Shown: piece by piece, positions 6,802-13,218 of the stretch | How positions within the stretch are numbered: position 1 is the stretch's first letter | How the letters are laid out: every line of letters starts with the position of its first letter | IMG/VR virus record: IMGVR_UViG_3300008117_000991 | Location: 1-23,749 of that record | Reading direction: 5' to 3' (one strand) | DNA length: 23,749 nt | Source: a virus | Made by a program: the position numbers and the translations under genes | The notes under the pieces: generated by a model | What the model saw: only the letters and a program-made list of their open reading frames with translations | What the model was told of the DNA's origin: nothing | Database searches by the model: none

Positions 6802-6993
6802 TAGCGTTCGTAATCTTTTTTTGCCCAAAATTCTGGAAAAAATCCAATAAGTTCGTAATACTTTTTATTATGTTTTAAAATGTTTTAAAAAACCAGAAAA
6901 CCAGGAAATATGGTTTGTTACTTACTTATAGAGGTTTTTGTGATGGGGTTTGTAATCTTTTTGATCCCCGCTCGTAATAGGCCGCTCTTGATG

Positions 6994-7012
6994 CCCGCCA
7001 AAAAGCGGCGGG
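6994..7012. other. GC-rich perfect hairpin
   Basis: CCCGCC and GGCGGG enclose a 7-nt loop in otherwise AT-rich DNA. No T-run follows on either strand, so it is not a standard terminator; it may be a structural or protein-binding site of the candidate origin. Confidence 0.45.
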
Positions 7013-7182
7013 ATAAAGAAAAAGAACCTACTAAGACCTATAGTATGAGTAAAGGCTACAAAGGCATTAGTCAAACCAATGTCTTCTTGTTTGGCTGCTT
7101 TTGGATTATTGAGTCTATAGAAATGTCTGGCCATATATCAATAATAACATCATTTATTATGGTTTGGCCATATTATGGTTTG

Positions 7183-7455
7183 TTATTCTCTACCCTCAAC
7201 ATAGGCTAATAGATCATTAAGGTTTGTAAATAGATCTGCTTCTTCATGAGAAATCTCAAATGCAGATATAAAGAGATCAAAGGTTTCGTTGACATACTCT
7301 TCTGCCATCGAGGTAGGCATAACAACATGTGTGGATATAAACCATGCTAGTGGCAAACCAATATCGTTGTATTCGATAAAGTCTTTTAGTTTCTCATCAT
7401 CTCTAAATTCAAACCAGAACTGCCCTAATATGTCACACTTGGTTTCAAAAGTCAT
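7183..7455 (-). CDS. Hypothetical acidic protein, 90 residues
   Basis: Very acidic and helical, no Cys-based motif. The ATG at 7455 is 6 nt from a TAAACT -10 box with a TTGTTT -35 at 17 bp and has no SD, so it is probably leaderless. Two ATTACGAA boxes lie upstream. Small acidic phage proteins often bind host enzymes or mimic DNA; the family is not recognised. Confidence 0.8.
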   Translation of the reverse strand: MTFETKCDILGQFWFEFRDDEKLKDFIEYNDIGLPLAWFISTHVVMPTSMAEEYVNETFDLFISAFEISHEEADLFTNLNDLLAYVEGRE

Positions 7456-7461
7456 AGATCT

Positions 7462-7490
7462 AGTTTACCATATCCCCTGGGCTTAAACAA
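7462..7490 (-). promoter_or_regulatory. Leaderless promoter with upstream ATTACGAA box
   Basis: TTGTTT (7485-7490), 17 bp, TAAACT (7462-7467), 6 nt to the ATG. ATTACGAAG at 7495-7503 ends 4 bp before the -35; a second copy is at 7530-7538. Confidence 0.62.
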
Positions 7491-7583
7491 TGGGCTTCGT
7501 AATCTAAAAATCTGGGAAAAAATATAATGGTTCGTAATCTAATATACACAAAGAAAGATCGAACCGCAGCAGCGGTCTAAAGA

Positions 7584-7907
7584 TTATTTAGATTTTTTCT
7601 TTTTCTTGCCCTGTTCAATAGGGACAACTTCAGCATCTATTGCCTGAGCCTTAAAAAAGTCAAGCAGGTTATCATACATAACATTGGGGCTTATATCTCT
7701 AAGAGCACAAAGTATTCCCCAAATTGAGTCAATAACTACTTTTCCTTCTGAAGTTAGTTTAGCCCAACCACCATCAACAAATACGGCAAGTTGTAGTCCT
7801 TCCTCAAACTCTATAAAAAACTCTGATGGCAAAAACTCTATGTCTACTATGTCAAGTTCATTTTCTTTTAAGTATCTTAGGATACCTACTGCTTTACCAT
7901 AGTCCAC
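7584..7907 (-). CDS. Hypothetical protein with Lys-rich tail, 107 residues
   Basis: An alpha/beta-looking domain (about 1-95) is followed by a tail of consecutive lysines at the C-terminus. GTG start at 7907, overlapping the end of the upstream gene by 14 nt; AGGTGG lies upstream as a possible SD. No ATG fits this frame near the 5' end. No family recognised. Confidence 0.75.
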   Translation of the reverse strand: MDYGKAVGILRYLKENELDIVDIEFLPSEFFIEFEEGLQLAVFVDGGWAKLTSEGKVVIDSIWGILCALRDISPNVMYDNLLDFFKAQAIDAEVVPIEQGKKKKKSK

Positions 7908-8127
7908 CTTGTCGCCACCTATCTTGTCTAATTTGCGGATTTAATATCATTTCTTTTTCATCATTAGCAACTTCCATTATATACTTTAATCTTGTGAAAG
8001 TCAAGTGTGGAAGGGTTCTAGCAATCATTATGCCAGCCTGTTCTAGGTCTAGGTCTAGGTCTTCAACTATAGCCTTGACTCTTTTGGCTACCCGTTCTTC
8101 GGGCACCATTGCTTTAGATATACGCAT
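7894..8127 (-). CDS. Hypothetical helical protein, 77 residues
   Basis: Charged, predicted mostly helical; the N-terminus is basic and the middle has a run of alternating Asp and Leu (EDLDLDLE). The ATG at 8127 is chosen because GAGGAG lies 5 nt upstream; the in-frame GTG at 8133 would sit inside that site. Promoter at 8139-8167. No family recognised. Confidence 0.75.
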   Translation of the reverse strand: MRISKAMVPEERVAKRVKAIVEDLDLDLEQAGIMIARTLPHLTFTRLKYIMEVANDEKEMILNPQIRQDRWRQGGLW

Positions 8128-8138
8128 AAACACTCCTC

Positions 8139-8167
8139 AGTGTATCAGAAAAAGATGTGGAGGGCAA
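8139..8167 (-). promoter_or_regulatory. Promoter overlapping a hairpin
   Basis: TTGCCC (8162-8167), 17 bp, TACACT (8139-8144). The -35 lies in the descending arm of the hairpin at 8159-8190. Confidence 0.55.
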
Positions 8168-8215
8168 GTCAGAAAGGGGACCTGCCCTCCTATTAAGAGG
8201 GGACCCAACCCTCTT
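8159..8215 (-). terminator. Two hairpins after the 8216 gene
   Basis: Right after the stop come AAGAGGG/CCCTCTT (8195-8215, loop 7 nt) and then GGAGGGCA/TGCCCTCC (8159-8190), with five T on the minus strand a few bases beyond. Both are perfect. Terminator function is likely but the T-run is short. Confidence 0.6.
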
Positions 8216-8575
8216 TTATTTAGTGACCGTCGTCACAAGATTATAATTAATAAAGTCTTCAATATTGTGCCAGTCTTCACCGCTGCCCACGGTCATGTCA
8301 GTGAGGTCAATTGTGATTGGATGGTCTAAGAAGCCTTGGTCTGATGGGTCCATGGCTGTAATACCATAGCCAGTCTCATCCAGAATAGAATCTTTAATAA
8401 TATAACTAATAGCCATACGGGTAGCATATGCAATGTCCCCCATTTGTAGACGTGGACGTGCATGCTGCAGGGCTGCTGCAAGCAACTCATACATATGGTC
8501 CTCATCCCAGTGGCTGTATAAGGCCACAGCGTGGTCCTCTGATTGTTTAAATACAAAGTTACAACGTGCTCCCAC
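8216..8575 (-). CDS. Conserved-type phage hypothetical protein, 119 residues
   Basis: The N-terminus MGARCNFVFKQ and the following YSHWDED segment resemble small proteins I recall from actinophages, but I know no function. Mixed alpha/beta, acidic C-terminus. GTG start at 8575, whose G is also the last base of the upstream stop TAG. Probably co-translated with the gene before it. Confidence 0.8.
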   Translation of the reverse strand: MGARCNFVFKQSEDHAVALYSHWDEDHMYELLAAALQHARPRLQMGDIAYATRMAISYIIKDSILDETGYGITAMDPSDQGFLDHPITIDLTDMTVGSGEDWHNIEDFINYNLVTTVTK

Positions 8576-8901
8576 TATTCATCATCTCCTACAAAATCAA
8601 TAACAATCTTAGCAACTCGTCCGTCCTCATTGATTTCAGCATAGACAGGATAGTATCCATCGCCATAGCCTGTAGAGAAAGCAACGGCAGAACCATTTCC
8701 TAATTCTCCGTAACCTTTATCAAGGGTAGCATTACAGGCACCAAGGTAGCCATACTCGCCAACTTTATTTACATGGTCCTCAAAGTTGTCCTCCTCTGAA
8801 TTCCATGGTTTCCATTCATCAAGATAGCAAGGGTCTCCAACCATGGCTTGCCCGCTGTCTACTCCGAAATGACCTATTAGTGTTAGGTTTTTAGTATTCA
8901 T
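8575..8901 (-). CDS. Hypothetical beta-rich protein, possibly DUF4241-like
   Basis: 108 residues from the ATG at 8901, preceded by AGAAAGGA. Key segment VDSGQAMVGDPCYLDEW (residues 14-30), a pattern seen in phage and bacterial DUF4241-like proteins, followed by Gly-rich strands (GYGELGNGSAVAF, GYGDGYYPVY). The longer frame starting at 8937 would cover the promoter. Role unknown. Confidence 0.8.
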   Translation of the reverse strand: MNTKNLTLIGHFGVDSGQAMVGDPCYLDEWKPWNSEEDNFEDHVNKVGEYGYLGACNATLDKGYGELGNGSAVAFSTGYGDGYYPVYAEINEDGRVAKIVIDFVGDDE

Positions 8902-8927
8902 TATTTTCCTTTCTGTGGTTTGTGTTA

Positions 8928-8956
8928 ATAGTATCAAAGTCTAATGGGATTGTCAA
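8928..8956 (-). promoter_or_regulatory. Consensus promoter
   Basis: TTGACA (8951-8956), 17 bp, TACTAT (8928-8933); a leader of about 20 nt with AGAAAGGA before the ATG at 8901. Confidence 0.75.
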
Positions 8957-8966
8957 CTGGATCCAT

Positions 8967-9251
8967 TCATTCATTGGTCGCCTCCTTGGCTGCAATGGCA
9001 AATGACAGGTCATATGTTAAACTATATAGATTAGCAAGTGCGTCTACCTGTCCCTCCCAATATTTACGCTCCATAGATTCCATAGCGTCACTAAAGTCGT
9101 TCTCCTCTTCAATACGCTGCGCCTCTGTCAGTTCTTGTTCAGCCTCCAGCATTAAAACTTTGAGGTGGCCATGCATGACATCAATACCGCTGATACCATG
9201 GTCGACCTGTCTCTGCAGATACGGGTCCAGAGTTGTTGGTGCTATTTCCAT
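8967..9251 (-). CDS. Hypothetical helical protein, 94 residues
   Basis: A long charged helix (about 28-75), probably a coiled coil. AGGAAGGA lies before the ATG at 9251; it starts 3 nt after the previous stop. No family recognised. Confidence 0.8.
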   Translation of the reverse strand: MEIAPTTLDPYLQRQVDHGISGIDVMHGHLKVLMLEAEQELTEAQRIEEENDFSDAMESMERKYWEGQVDALANLYSLTYDLSFAIAAKEATNE

Positions 9252-9253
9252 TT

Positions 9254-9451
9254 TTATCCTTCCTGTGTTTGACTAAGTATATATCTCATACCCATGATTT
9301 GTCCACTTATGTAAGTGTGTTCTATATCTAATTCAGTGTAGTCTTTAGAAGCAGGGTCTAATAAAATCATCGCTTCTGCTATACCGTCCAAATCTTGCTC
9401 AAGACTAATAATAGTAATCTTGATAAATTCAATTAATGTTTCTAGGTTCAT
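9254..9451 (-). CDS. Hypothetical helical protein, 65 residues
   Basis: Predicted two-helix hairpin with an acidic surface and no Cys. The start overlaps the stop of the Api92/YubB-like gene (ATGA), so translation is coupled; AGGG lies 7 nt upstream. No family recognised. Confidence 0.78.
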   Translation of the reverse strand: MNLETLIEFIKITIISLEQDLDGIAEAMILLDPASKDYTELDIEHTYISGQIMGMRYILSQTQEG

Positions 9452-9921
9452 TTGTCTACCCTTCTGTATTCAGGAACATGCTCGTCGTCTAAGTATACTT
9501 TATGGATATCACATTCCGCAACACAGTCAAGGTCTGCTTCACCCATGTAATTACAATCGCTGCAGATTTCTCCACAATCGTTCTCACAGTATTCAAGGGT
9601 ATCTAATGAATCACAATCTCTACACTTACTACCATAGTCTTCAACAGTAGTGATAAAACCATTAAGCAGTGTAACCTCGCCACCCCAACCTGTTTCTTCT
9701 TCATAAGATAGATTAAAGTTAAGAGTTGGATACTGTGTTGATAGTTTAGTTATAGCCTCAATAGGCGGAGACCAAGCGGTATTAAAACGGTATGCAAGAG
9801 AAGTCTCATCTTCTTCCATTAACTCAGTCTCAGGATACTCCTCACCATGTCTAATTGCTACATCCCATTTGGTTCCCCAGTTTCTTACATTCCAGTCATA
9901 CCAATGGTTGCCTTTGAACAT
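9448..9921 (-). CDS. Api92/YubB-like ferredoxin-fold protein, main reading frame
   Basis: 157 residues. NWGTKWDV (14-21) and FNTAWSPPIEAITKLS (46-61) are hallmarks of the YubB/DUF1281 ferredoxin-like domain of phages and plasmids. A Cys-rich extension (about 98-138, ten Cys and a His) looks like a metal-binding insert. The family's start motif PNWCYN is missing here but occurs upstream in another frame (9960-10061), and this frame stays open upstream to about 10019 with protein-like sequence. The ATG at 9921 is therefore probably internal, and the gene is broken or frameshifted. Function of the family is unknown. Confidence 0.78.
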   Translation of the reverse strand: MFKGNHWYDWNVRNWGTKWDVAIRHGEEYPETELMEEDETSLAYRFNTAWSPPIEAITKLSTQYPTLNFNLSYEEETGWGGEVTLLNGFITTVEDYGSKCRDCDSLDTLEYCENDCGEICSDCNYMGEADLDCVAECDIHKVYLDDEHVPEYRRVDK

Positions 9922-9959
9922 AAGAGATTCTTCTAATGGTAGGCTATGGTCAGGTTGCT

Positions 9960-10061
9960 TTAGATACTCTTCATCAGAGATACCGTCCTGAATATGATTA
10001 TAGATATTATGAAAAGCAAATCACCTGATATGTCAAGATAGTTGTAGCACCAGTTTGGCAC
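9960..10061 (-). pseudogene. 5' part of the Api92/YubB-like gene in a different frame
   Basis: From GTG 10061 (AAAGGA 6 nt upstream, promoter at 10093-10121) the frame reads VPNWCYNYLDISGD, the usual N-terminus of YubB-like proteins, then becomes nonsense and stops at 9960. The main frame picks up one base back near the T-rich GATTTGCTTTTC at about 10010-10022. It is either a -1 programmed frameshift, a one-base loss in the virus, or an assembly error. Confidence 0.6.
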
Positions 10062-10092
10062 AGGGGGTCCTTTCTGTTGAGTTCGTAATGCA

Positions 10093-10121
10093 ATTTTAGC
10101 AAAATGTCAGGGGGATGTCAA
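10093..10121 (-). promoter_or_regulatory. Consensus promoter of the Api92/YubB-like gene
   Basis: TTGACA (10116-10121), 17 bp, TAAAAT (10093-10098). An ATTACGAAC box (10081-10089) lies 3 bp downstream of the -10, over the likely start site. Confidence 0.75.
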
Positions 10122-10122
10122 G

Positions 10123-10266
10123 TCACTCCCAATATTGCACAATAGTCCTAATAGTAGTATGGATATGACAATCACAGTCATCCGATGTATCCCTGTCATC
10201 AAAATGAGATAGGTTGTCTTCATAGATCTCTGTAACTAATTCATCAATTGTATACAGTCGAGACAT
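10123..10266 (-). CDS. Small acidic protein, 47 residues
   Basis: Starts with MSRLYTIDELVTEIYEDN and contains CDCHIH at residues 31-36, a possible metal site. The start overlaps the previous stop (TAATG). No family recognised. Confidence 0.68.
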   Translation of the reverse strand: MSRLYTIDELVTEIYEDNLSHFDDRDTSDDCDCHIHTTIRTIVQYWE

Positions 10267-10412
10267 TATTCTACGTCCTCTAATACCTCATAAGTCATGT
10301 TATCAGCCATGCTTGTATCCATAAAATCATTTATCCATGAATCCATACTGGCAAGAAACTCTTCCTCAGTATATTCATTATCAAATGTAAACTGTATTGT
10401 TATTTGTTTCAT
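10266..10412 (-). CDS. Small acidic protein, 48 residues
   Basis: A strand-like N-terminus (MKQITIQFTF) is followed by an acidic Met-rich helix. Both ends overlap neighbours by one base (TAATG), making a coupled chain 10630, 10412, 10266, 10123. No family recognised. Confidence 0.7.
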   Translation of the reverse strand: MKQITIQFTFDNEYTEEEFLASMDSWINDFMDTSMADNMTYEVLEDVE

Positions 10413-10630
10413 TATGCCCCTACCTCTTCTATTTCTTTGTGGTATGCGTTAAGAGAAGTCACTGATAAGTCAAATGTATCAGAAGGGTGCATAATTAGCA
10501 AGTGGTCCAATGCGTGTCCAGCAGTCTTAAAACCTGAATAGCATTTATTGCCAATAGTCATTTCCCAGCAGTCAACGCCACCAGGAGATACGGAGTATTC
10601 CATTTCATATATTTCTACGTTTAGGGTCAT
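10412..10630 (-). CDS. Hypothetical protein, 72 residues
   Basis: Beta strands with one helix (GHALDHLLIMH), two Cys, no motif known to me. The ATG at 10630 is leaderless-type: TATTAT ends 6 nt before it and TTGCCT lies 17 bp further up. Head of a four-gene coupled operon. Confidence 0.8.
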   Translation of the reverse strand: MTLNVEIYEMEYSVSPGGVDCWEMTIGNKCYSGFKTAGHALDHLLIMHPSDTFDLSVTSLNAYHKEIEEVGA

Positions 10631-10636
10631 AAACTA

Positions 10637-10665
10637 ATAATAGCAAAAACCTAGGGAAAAGGCAA
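10637..10665 (-). promoter_or_regulatory. Leaderless promoter with ATTACGAA box
   Basis: TTGCCT (10660-10665), 17 bp, TATTAT (10637-10642), 6 nt to the ATG. ATTACGAAG (10669-10677) sits 3 bp upstream of the -35. Confidence 0.65.
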
Positions 10666-10741
10666 GTCCTTCGTAATTAAATAAAATAAAAAAATCTCAT
10701 TTCGAAAATTTTAAGATCCTGGGAATTTTGTAAAAAAAATT

Positions 10742-10768
10742 GAGCAGTTTATACTCTTACTCAGGAGT
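10742..10768 (-). ncRNA. Candidate pseudoknot RNA element, copy 1
   Basis: Minus strand: stem ACTC/GAGT with loop CTGAGTAA, then ATAAAC and TGCTC, which can pair with GAGTA in the loop. Eight T follow almost at once. It begins about 9 nt after the DUF932 gene stop. Confidence 0.6.
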
Positions 10769-10777
10769 TGCGATTAC

Positions 10778-11797
10778 TTACGCAATCGCTAAAGTATTTT
10801 TTACAATACCAAGCAGACGATTTTTTTCTGCTGTAATCATTGGGTCAAATCCAGAAGCAGCAGCGAGCATTGCCTCAGTATTACCACCACGAGCAGACCT
10901 GTGCCAATCAAGGCGTTCAGTTAGAGCATTGAAAGCACCCCAAGCGGTGTTAGCAATCATTCCATTAAATTGACCTGTATAGATGTCATTGATAACATCA
11001 ACCTTATTGGTCCATTTAGTAAGAGCAACTTTCGCTGCGTCTTTGTCAGGCTTAGGATAAGCAGCAAGAACAATATCATTGAACTGTTGCGCTGTAATTT
11101 CTTTTTCAATCATAGCCTTAGCCATAACATCAAAAGCGTCCATATAAGCATTAGCAAGACCAAGAGCCTCACGAGCAATTTGAACCTTGCCGTTAGCGGT
11201 CTGTGTATGACGAATCTTGAATGATTGCTTGATAGCGTTCTTGCCACGCTTAGAACCAAGAGCAAGATTAAGAGTGTTAGCGCATACAACACGAACGGGT
11301 GTTATTGACGCTTGAATAGCAATAGAGCCATCGTGGCTTGTGTTGATAAGTAAATAAGTTTTTACTTTATCCGCAACACCATTAGGGTCTAATACTGTTT
11401 CACGCTCAAGAGCAAGAGAGCCGAATACTACACGCCCTCCACGAATTGAACCAGCGGTTTCCCAGCGACCTCCGCCGTCTAGGATATTATCACCGAATGA
11501 AAATAAATCTTCATTCTGTAAAACATGATAACGCTCACCGACAACACCGAGAACATCGGTCTGTGTGTTATCCGTAGGGTTAGTGCGAACAACATATTGA
11601 TAAGCCTTATCTGATGTAAGGGTATTTGGAATCTCAACATCAACCAATCTAACATTCCAATTATTTAGATTAGCAGCAGCAAGCATTTCGCTTGTTGTTT
11701 TTTCTTCTGAGAAAACTGTGCCAAGACCATGCCAAGCAGGTTCTCTAAAAGAAGCAAATGAAGCAACGCCATTTTGCGTTTCTAATTCATGAGCCAT
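10778..11797 (-). CDS. DUF932 / TIGR03299 phage-plasmid-like protein
   Basis: 339 residues, the usual length. The N-terminus MAHELETQNGVASFASFREPAWHGLGT is characteristic of TIGR03299, and the DUF932 core follows (VVGERYHVLQNEDLFSF, GGRVVFGSLAL, VCANTLNLAL). It ends with a Trp-rich C-terminal segment (NTAWGAFNALTERLDWHR) typical of the family. Such proteins are abundant on phages and plasmids, soluble, and of unknown molecular function; some are linked to DNA metabolism by context. GGAAAGGA lies before the ATG, with a promoter at 11825-11853. One of the most confident calls in the window. Confidence 0.95.
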   Translation of the reverse strand: MAHELETQNGVASFASFREPAWHGLGTVFSEEKTTSEMLAAANLNNWNVRLVDVEIPNTLTSDKAYQYVVRTNPTDNTQTDVLGVVGERYHVLQNEDLFSFGDNILDGGGRWETAGSIRGGRVVFGSLALERETVLDPNGVADKVKTYLLINTSHDGSIAIQASITPVRVVCANTLNLALGSKRGKNAIKQSFKIRHTQTANGKVQIAREALGLANAYMDAFDVMAKAMIEKEITAQQFNDIVLAAYPKPDKDAAKVALTKWTNKVDVINDIYTGQFNGMIANTAWGAFNALTERLDWHRSARGGNTEAMLAAASGFDPMITAEKNRLLGIVKNTLAIA

Positions 11798-11824
11798 TTT
11801 TTTCCTTTCCGTAGTGTTTTAATA

Positions 11825-11853
11825 AGTTTATCATAAGATACTGACAAAATCAA
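11825..11853 (-). promoter_or_regulatory. Promoter of the DUF932 gene
   Basis: TTGATT (11848-11853), 17 bp, TAAACT (11825-11830). GTTACGAAC (11887-11895), a variant of the ATTACGAAC box, lies 33 bp above the -35. Confidence 0.7.
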
Positions 11854-11933
11854 GTTTAGTTTGTAAATTGGGGCAAATCGGACATCGTTCGTAACTTGAC
11901 AAATTAAACAAGATCGGTTCGAAATTTGAGGTG

Positions 11934-11961
11934 GAGCAGTTTTAAGACATGCTCAGGTCTT
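11934..11961 (-). ncRNA. Candidate pseudoknot RNA element, copy 2
   Basis: Minus strand: AAGAC/GTCTT stem, loop CTGAGCAT, linker AAAAC, then TGCTC complementary to GAGCA in the loop. Located 14 nt after the stop of the gene ending at 11976. Confidence 0.65.
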
Positions 11962-11975
11962 GGATAGCCCTACTA

Positions 11976-12440
11976 TCACGCTTTATAGATATTATCTATC
12001 TCAACATCAACATCTCCGTCATATGAACTTAGTTCAGCATAAACATTTAAGTCAATATCACTAACATCAAAGTTAGCAACTTCATCTAACGGAACTGATA
12101 TTGTTCCTCTAATTGTGGCGGTAGCCTCAAATTCAATTTCCTTAGTAGGATTAAATCCAAATATACTACAAATATCAGCAACGATTTCCTCTGAATCCAT
12201 ATCAAGGTAATCAGGTAGGCGACTTTCTAACATAGTCACTTTTTGAGTATATCTATTAAGTTCTCGGCTTTCTCTGCGGTATTGGTGTAATTCCCACTCA
12301 AGGTCGCTAACCTTTACTGTTGGATACCAATTTGTATAGTCGCTTGGTAGCGAACCAGAATCAGAATCAATAATCTTATAGGTTACGATTTGATTAGGGT
12401 TGTAGTGTGCTGGCACTACTATTTCATTAGTTGTTTCCAT
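11976..12440 (-). CDS. Hypothetical two-part protein, 154 residues
   Basis: The N-terminal half has a helix (about 48-75, Arg/Glu-rich, coiled-coil-like). The C-terminal half (about 98-150) is acidic and strand-rich (TATIRGTISVP, then alternating Asp and hydrophobics). The ATG at 12440 follows GGAAAGGA, and the start overlaps the previous gene by 14 nt. I recall similar C-terminal domains in actinophage proteins, without a function. Confidence 0.82.
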   Translation of the reverse strand: METTNEIVVPAHYNPNQIVTYKIIDSDSGSLPSDYTNWYPTVKVSDLEWELHQYRRESRELNRYTQKVTMLESRLPDYLDMDSEEIVADICSIFGFNPTKEIEFEATATIRGTISVPLDEVANFDVSDIDLNVYAELSSYDGDVDVEIDNIYKA

Positions 12441-12702
12441 TTTCAATATCCTTTCCCATTGAATCCATTTCTTTTATTGTTTCTAGCATATCATTTATTT
12501 GGCTTTCGGTCAAGCAGGCGTGAGTTACTAGAGTAGCGGTCATCGCTGATAAGTGAGCAGAATACATAAACATCGCTTTTACGAAATCGTCCTCACTTAA
12601 TTCGTGTCTGTGATGAAAAATAGCAGCAGCCATTCCCATAACTTCCTCATCGTGAACGGCATCGCTTGTTGCCTCTTGTATTGCTAATGCGGTTGATATC
12701 AT
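12427..12702 (-). CDS. Hypothetical helical protein, 91 residues
   Basis: All-helical, Met-rich, with Ala-rich helices and HHRHE in the middle. The ATG at 12702 is chosen because AAAGGAAAG lies just upstream and a promoter follows at 12734-12762; the longer frame to 12789 runs through that promoter. A perfect TGTGA-N6-TCACA dyad lies upstream (12782-12797). No family recognised. Confidence 0.78.
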   Translation of the reverse strand: MISTALAIQEATSDAVHDEEVMGMAAAIFHHRHELSEDDFVKAMFMYSAHLSAMTATLVTHACLTESQINDMLETIKEMDSMGKDIENGNN

Positions 12703-12733
12703 TAGGGCTTTCCTTTCTTTTGGGTATTTATTA

Positions 12734-12762
12734 AGTTTAGCATAAATATGGCAAAAATACAA
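12734..12762 (-). promoter_or_regulatory. Promoter with upstream CRP-like dyad
   Basis: TTGTAT (12757-12762), 17 bp, TAAACT (12734-12739). The -35 matches at only three or four positions, as at activator-dependent promoters. Confidence 0.68.
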
Positions 12763-12781
12763 ATCCTGCCGTAAAGCCTCG

Positions 12782-12797
12782 TGTGACAATTCTCACA
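12782..12797. promoter_or_regulatory. Perfect CRP/GlxR-like operator
   Basis: TGTGA-CAATTC-TCACA. Its centre is 55.5 bp from the -10 of the promoter at 12734, about -62 from the start site, a class I activator position. Confidence 0.68.
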
Positions 12798-12814
12798 TTT
12801 TCGAAATTTTTTGG

Positions 12815-12843
12815 GAGCAGTTTATTGTCATACTCAGGACAAT
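12815..12843 (-). ncRNA. Candidate pseudoknot RNA element, copy 3
   Basis: Minus strand: stem ATTGTC/GACAAT (6 bp), loop CTGAGTAT, linker AAAC, then TGCTC pairing with GAGTA through one G-U. It follows a structured untranslated stretch. Confidence 0.62.
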
Positions 12844-12923
12844 CTCTCTAAGGGACTTTCGCAACAAGATCAACACAATCTAGTTTTGTGTCGCAGGTTG
12901 CCTTGAACACAAGAGAGAAAAAG
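12844..12923 (-). other. Structured non-coding stretch before pseudoknot copy 3
   Basis: No gene. On the minus strand CTCTCT near 12920 can pair with AGAGAG near 12848, and inside it CACAA/TTGTG forms a hairpin. With copy 3 this gives about 100 nt of likely folded RNA placed after a terminator, so it may be a separate small RNA. Confidence 0.4.
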
Positions 12924-12966
12924 TTGTGGCGGGGCAATTGCGATTACACATTCAAAACCGCCACAA
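12924..12966 (-). terminator. Intrinsic terminator of the 12972 gene
   Basis: TTGTGGCGG and CCGCCACAA form a perfect 9-bp stem with a 25-nt loop, followed on the minus strand by a short T-run. It starts 5 nt after the stop. Confidence 0.65.
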
Positions 12967-12971
12967 TTCTA

Positions 12972-13139
12972 TTAGTAAGTTTTTACCATAGCAAATCTTG
13001 TTTGGTTATTTGCTAAGCGTAGCATTACCTTAGTGACATTTCTAGTTTGTGGCACAAACTTTTCAATGCGACCTGTAATACCTGCTTTAGAAGTAGTGAA
13101 TAAATCGCCTACTCTGTAAGTATAGCCTCCAAGGGTCAT
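12972..13139 (-). CDS. Small SH3-barrel-like protein, 55 residues
   Basis: YTYRVGDLFTTSKAGITGRI at the N-terminus and a strand-rich remainder resemble a small KOW/SH3-like barrel. It is a paralogue of the 13750-13917 product, which reads YKVGDTYTSQKSKITGTI at the same place. GAAAGGA lies before the ATG. Probably binds nucleic acid or protein; function unknown. Confidence 0.75.
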   Translation of the reverse strand: MTLGGYTYRVGDLFTTSKAGITGRIEKFVPQTRNVTKVMLRLANNQTRFAMVKTY

Positions 13140-13168
13140 TTTGTTCCTTTCTGTATTGGGTTAATACA

Positions 13169-13197
13169 ATTCTAACATTTTTTGGTGGGGGAGTCAA
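13169..13197 (-). promoter_or_regulatory. Promoter overlapping a GC hairpin
   Basis: TTGACT (13192-13197), 17 bp, TAGAAT (13169-13174). The -35 lies in the loop and arm of the GGGGGAG/CTCCCCC hairpin. Confidence 0.68.
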
Positions 13198-13209
13198 ATA
13201 CCCTCCCCC
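13187..13209 (-). terminator. GGGGGAG/CTCCCCC hairpin after the 13219 gene
   Basis: Perfect 7-bp stem, 9-nt loop, 10 nt after the stop. There is no T-run, so termination may be partial; it overlaps the next promoter. Confidence 0.5.
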
Positions 13210-13218
13210 TTTGCTCAA

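Larger units (their letters stand above)
6212..7182. other. Gene-free region, candidate replication/regulatory locus
   Basis: About 970 nt with no convincing gene; the open frames on both strands lack ribosome sites and have low-complexity composition. It holds three perfect DnaA boxes (6517-6580), purine-rich GTGGAG repeats near 6615-6650, eleven CAAACC/GGTTTG hexamers (6685-7182), a consensus minus promoter (6773-6801), four ATTACGA boxes and a GC-rich hairpin (6994-7012). Poly-A/T tracts surround the boxes. This density resembles an origin with iterons and an AT-rich unwinding zone, though no initiator gene is adjacent. Confidence 0.55.
6685..7226. repeat. CAAACC/GGTTTG iteron-like hexamers
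   Basis: CAAACC at 6685, 6708, 6717, 6749 and 7072; GGTTTG at 6764, 6792, 6912, 6947, 7161, 7177 and 7221. Twelve copies in about 540 nt, against fewer than one expected by chance. Confidence 0.55.

Noticed and set aside
6910-7209. Open frames on both strands in the gene-free region
   Set aside because: Frames mirror each other, lack ribosome sites and contain the GC hairpin and repeated hexamers; treated as non-coding.
12703-12789. N-terminal extension of the 12427 gene
   Set aside because: It runs through a promoter, and a good SD precedes the ATG at 12702.
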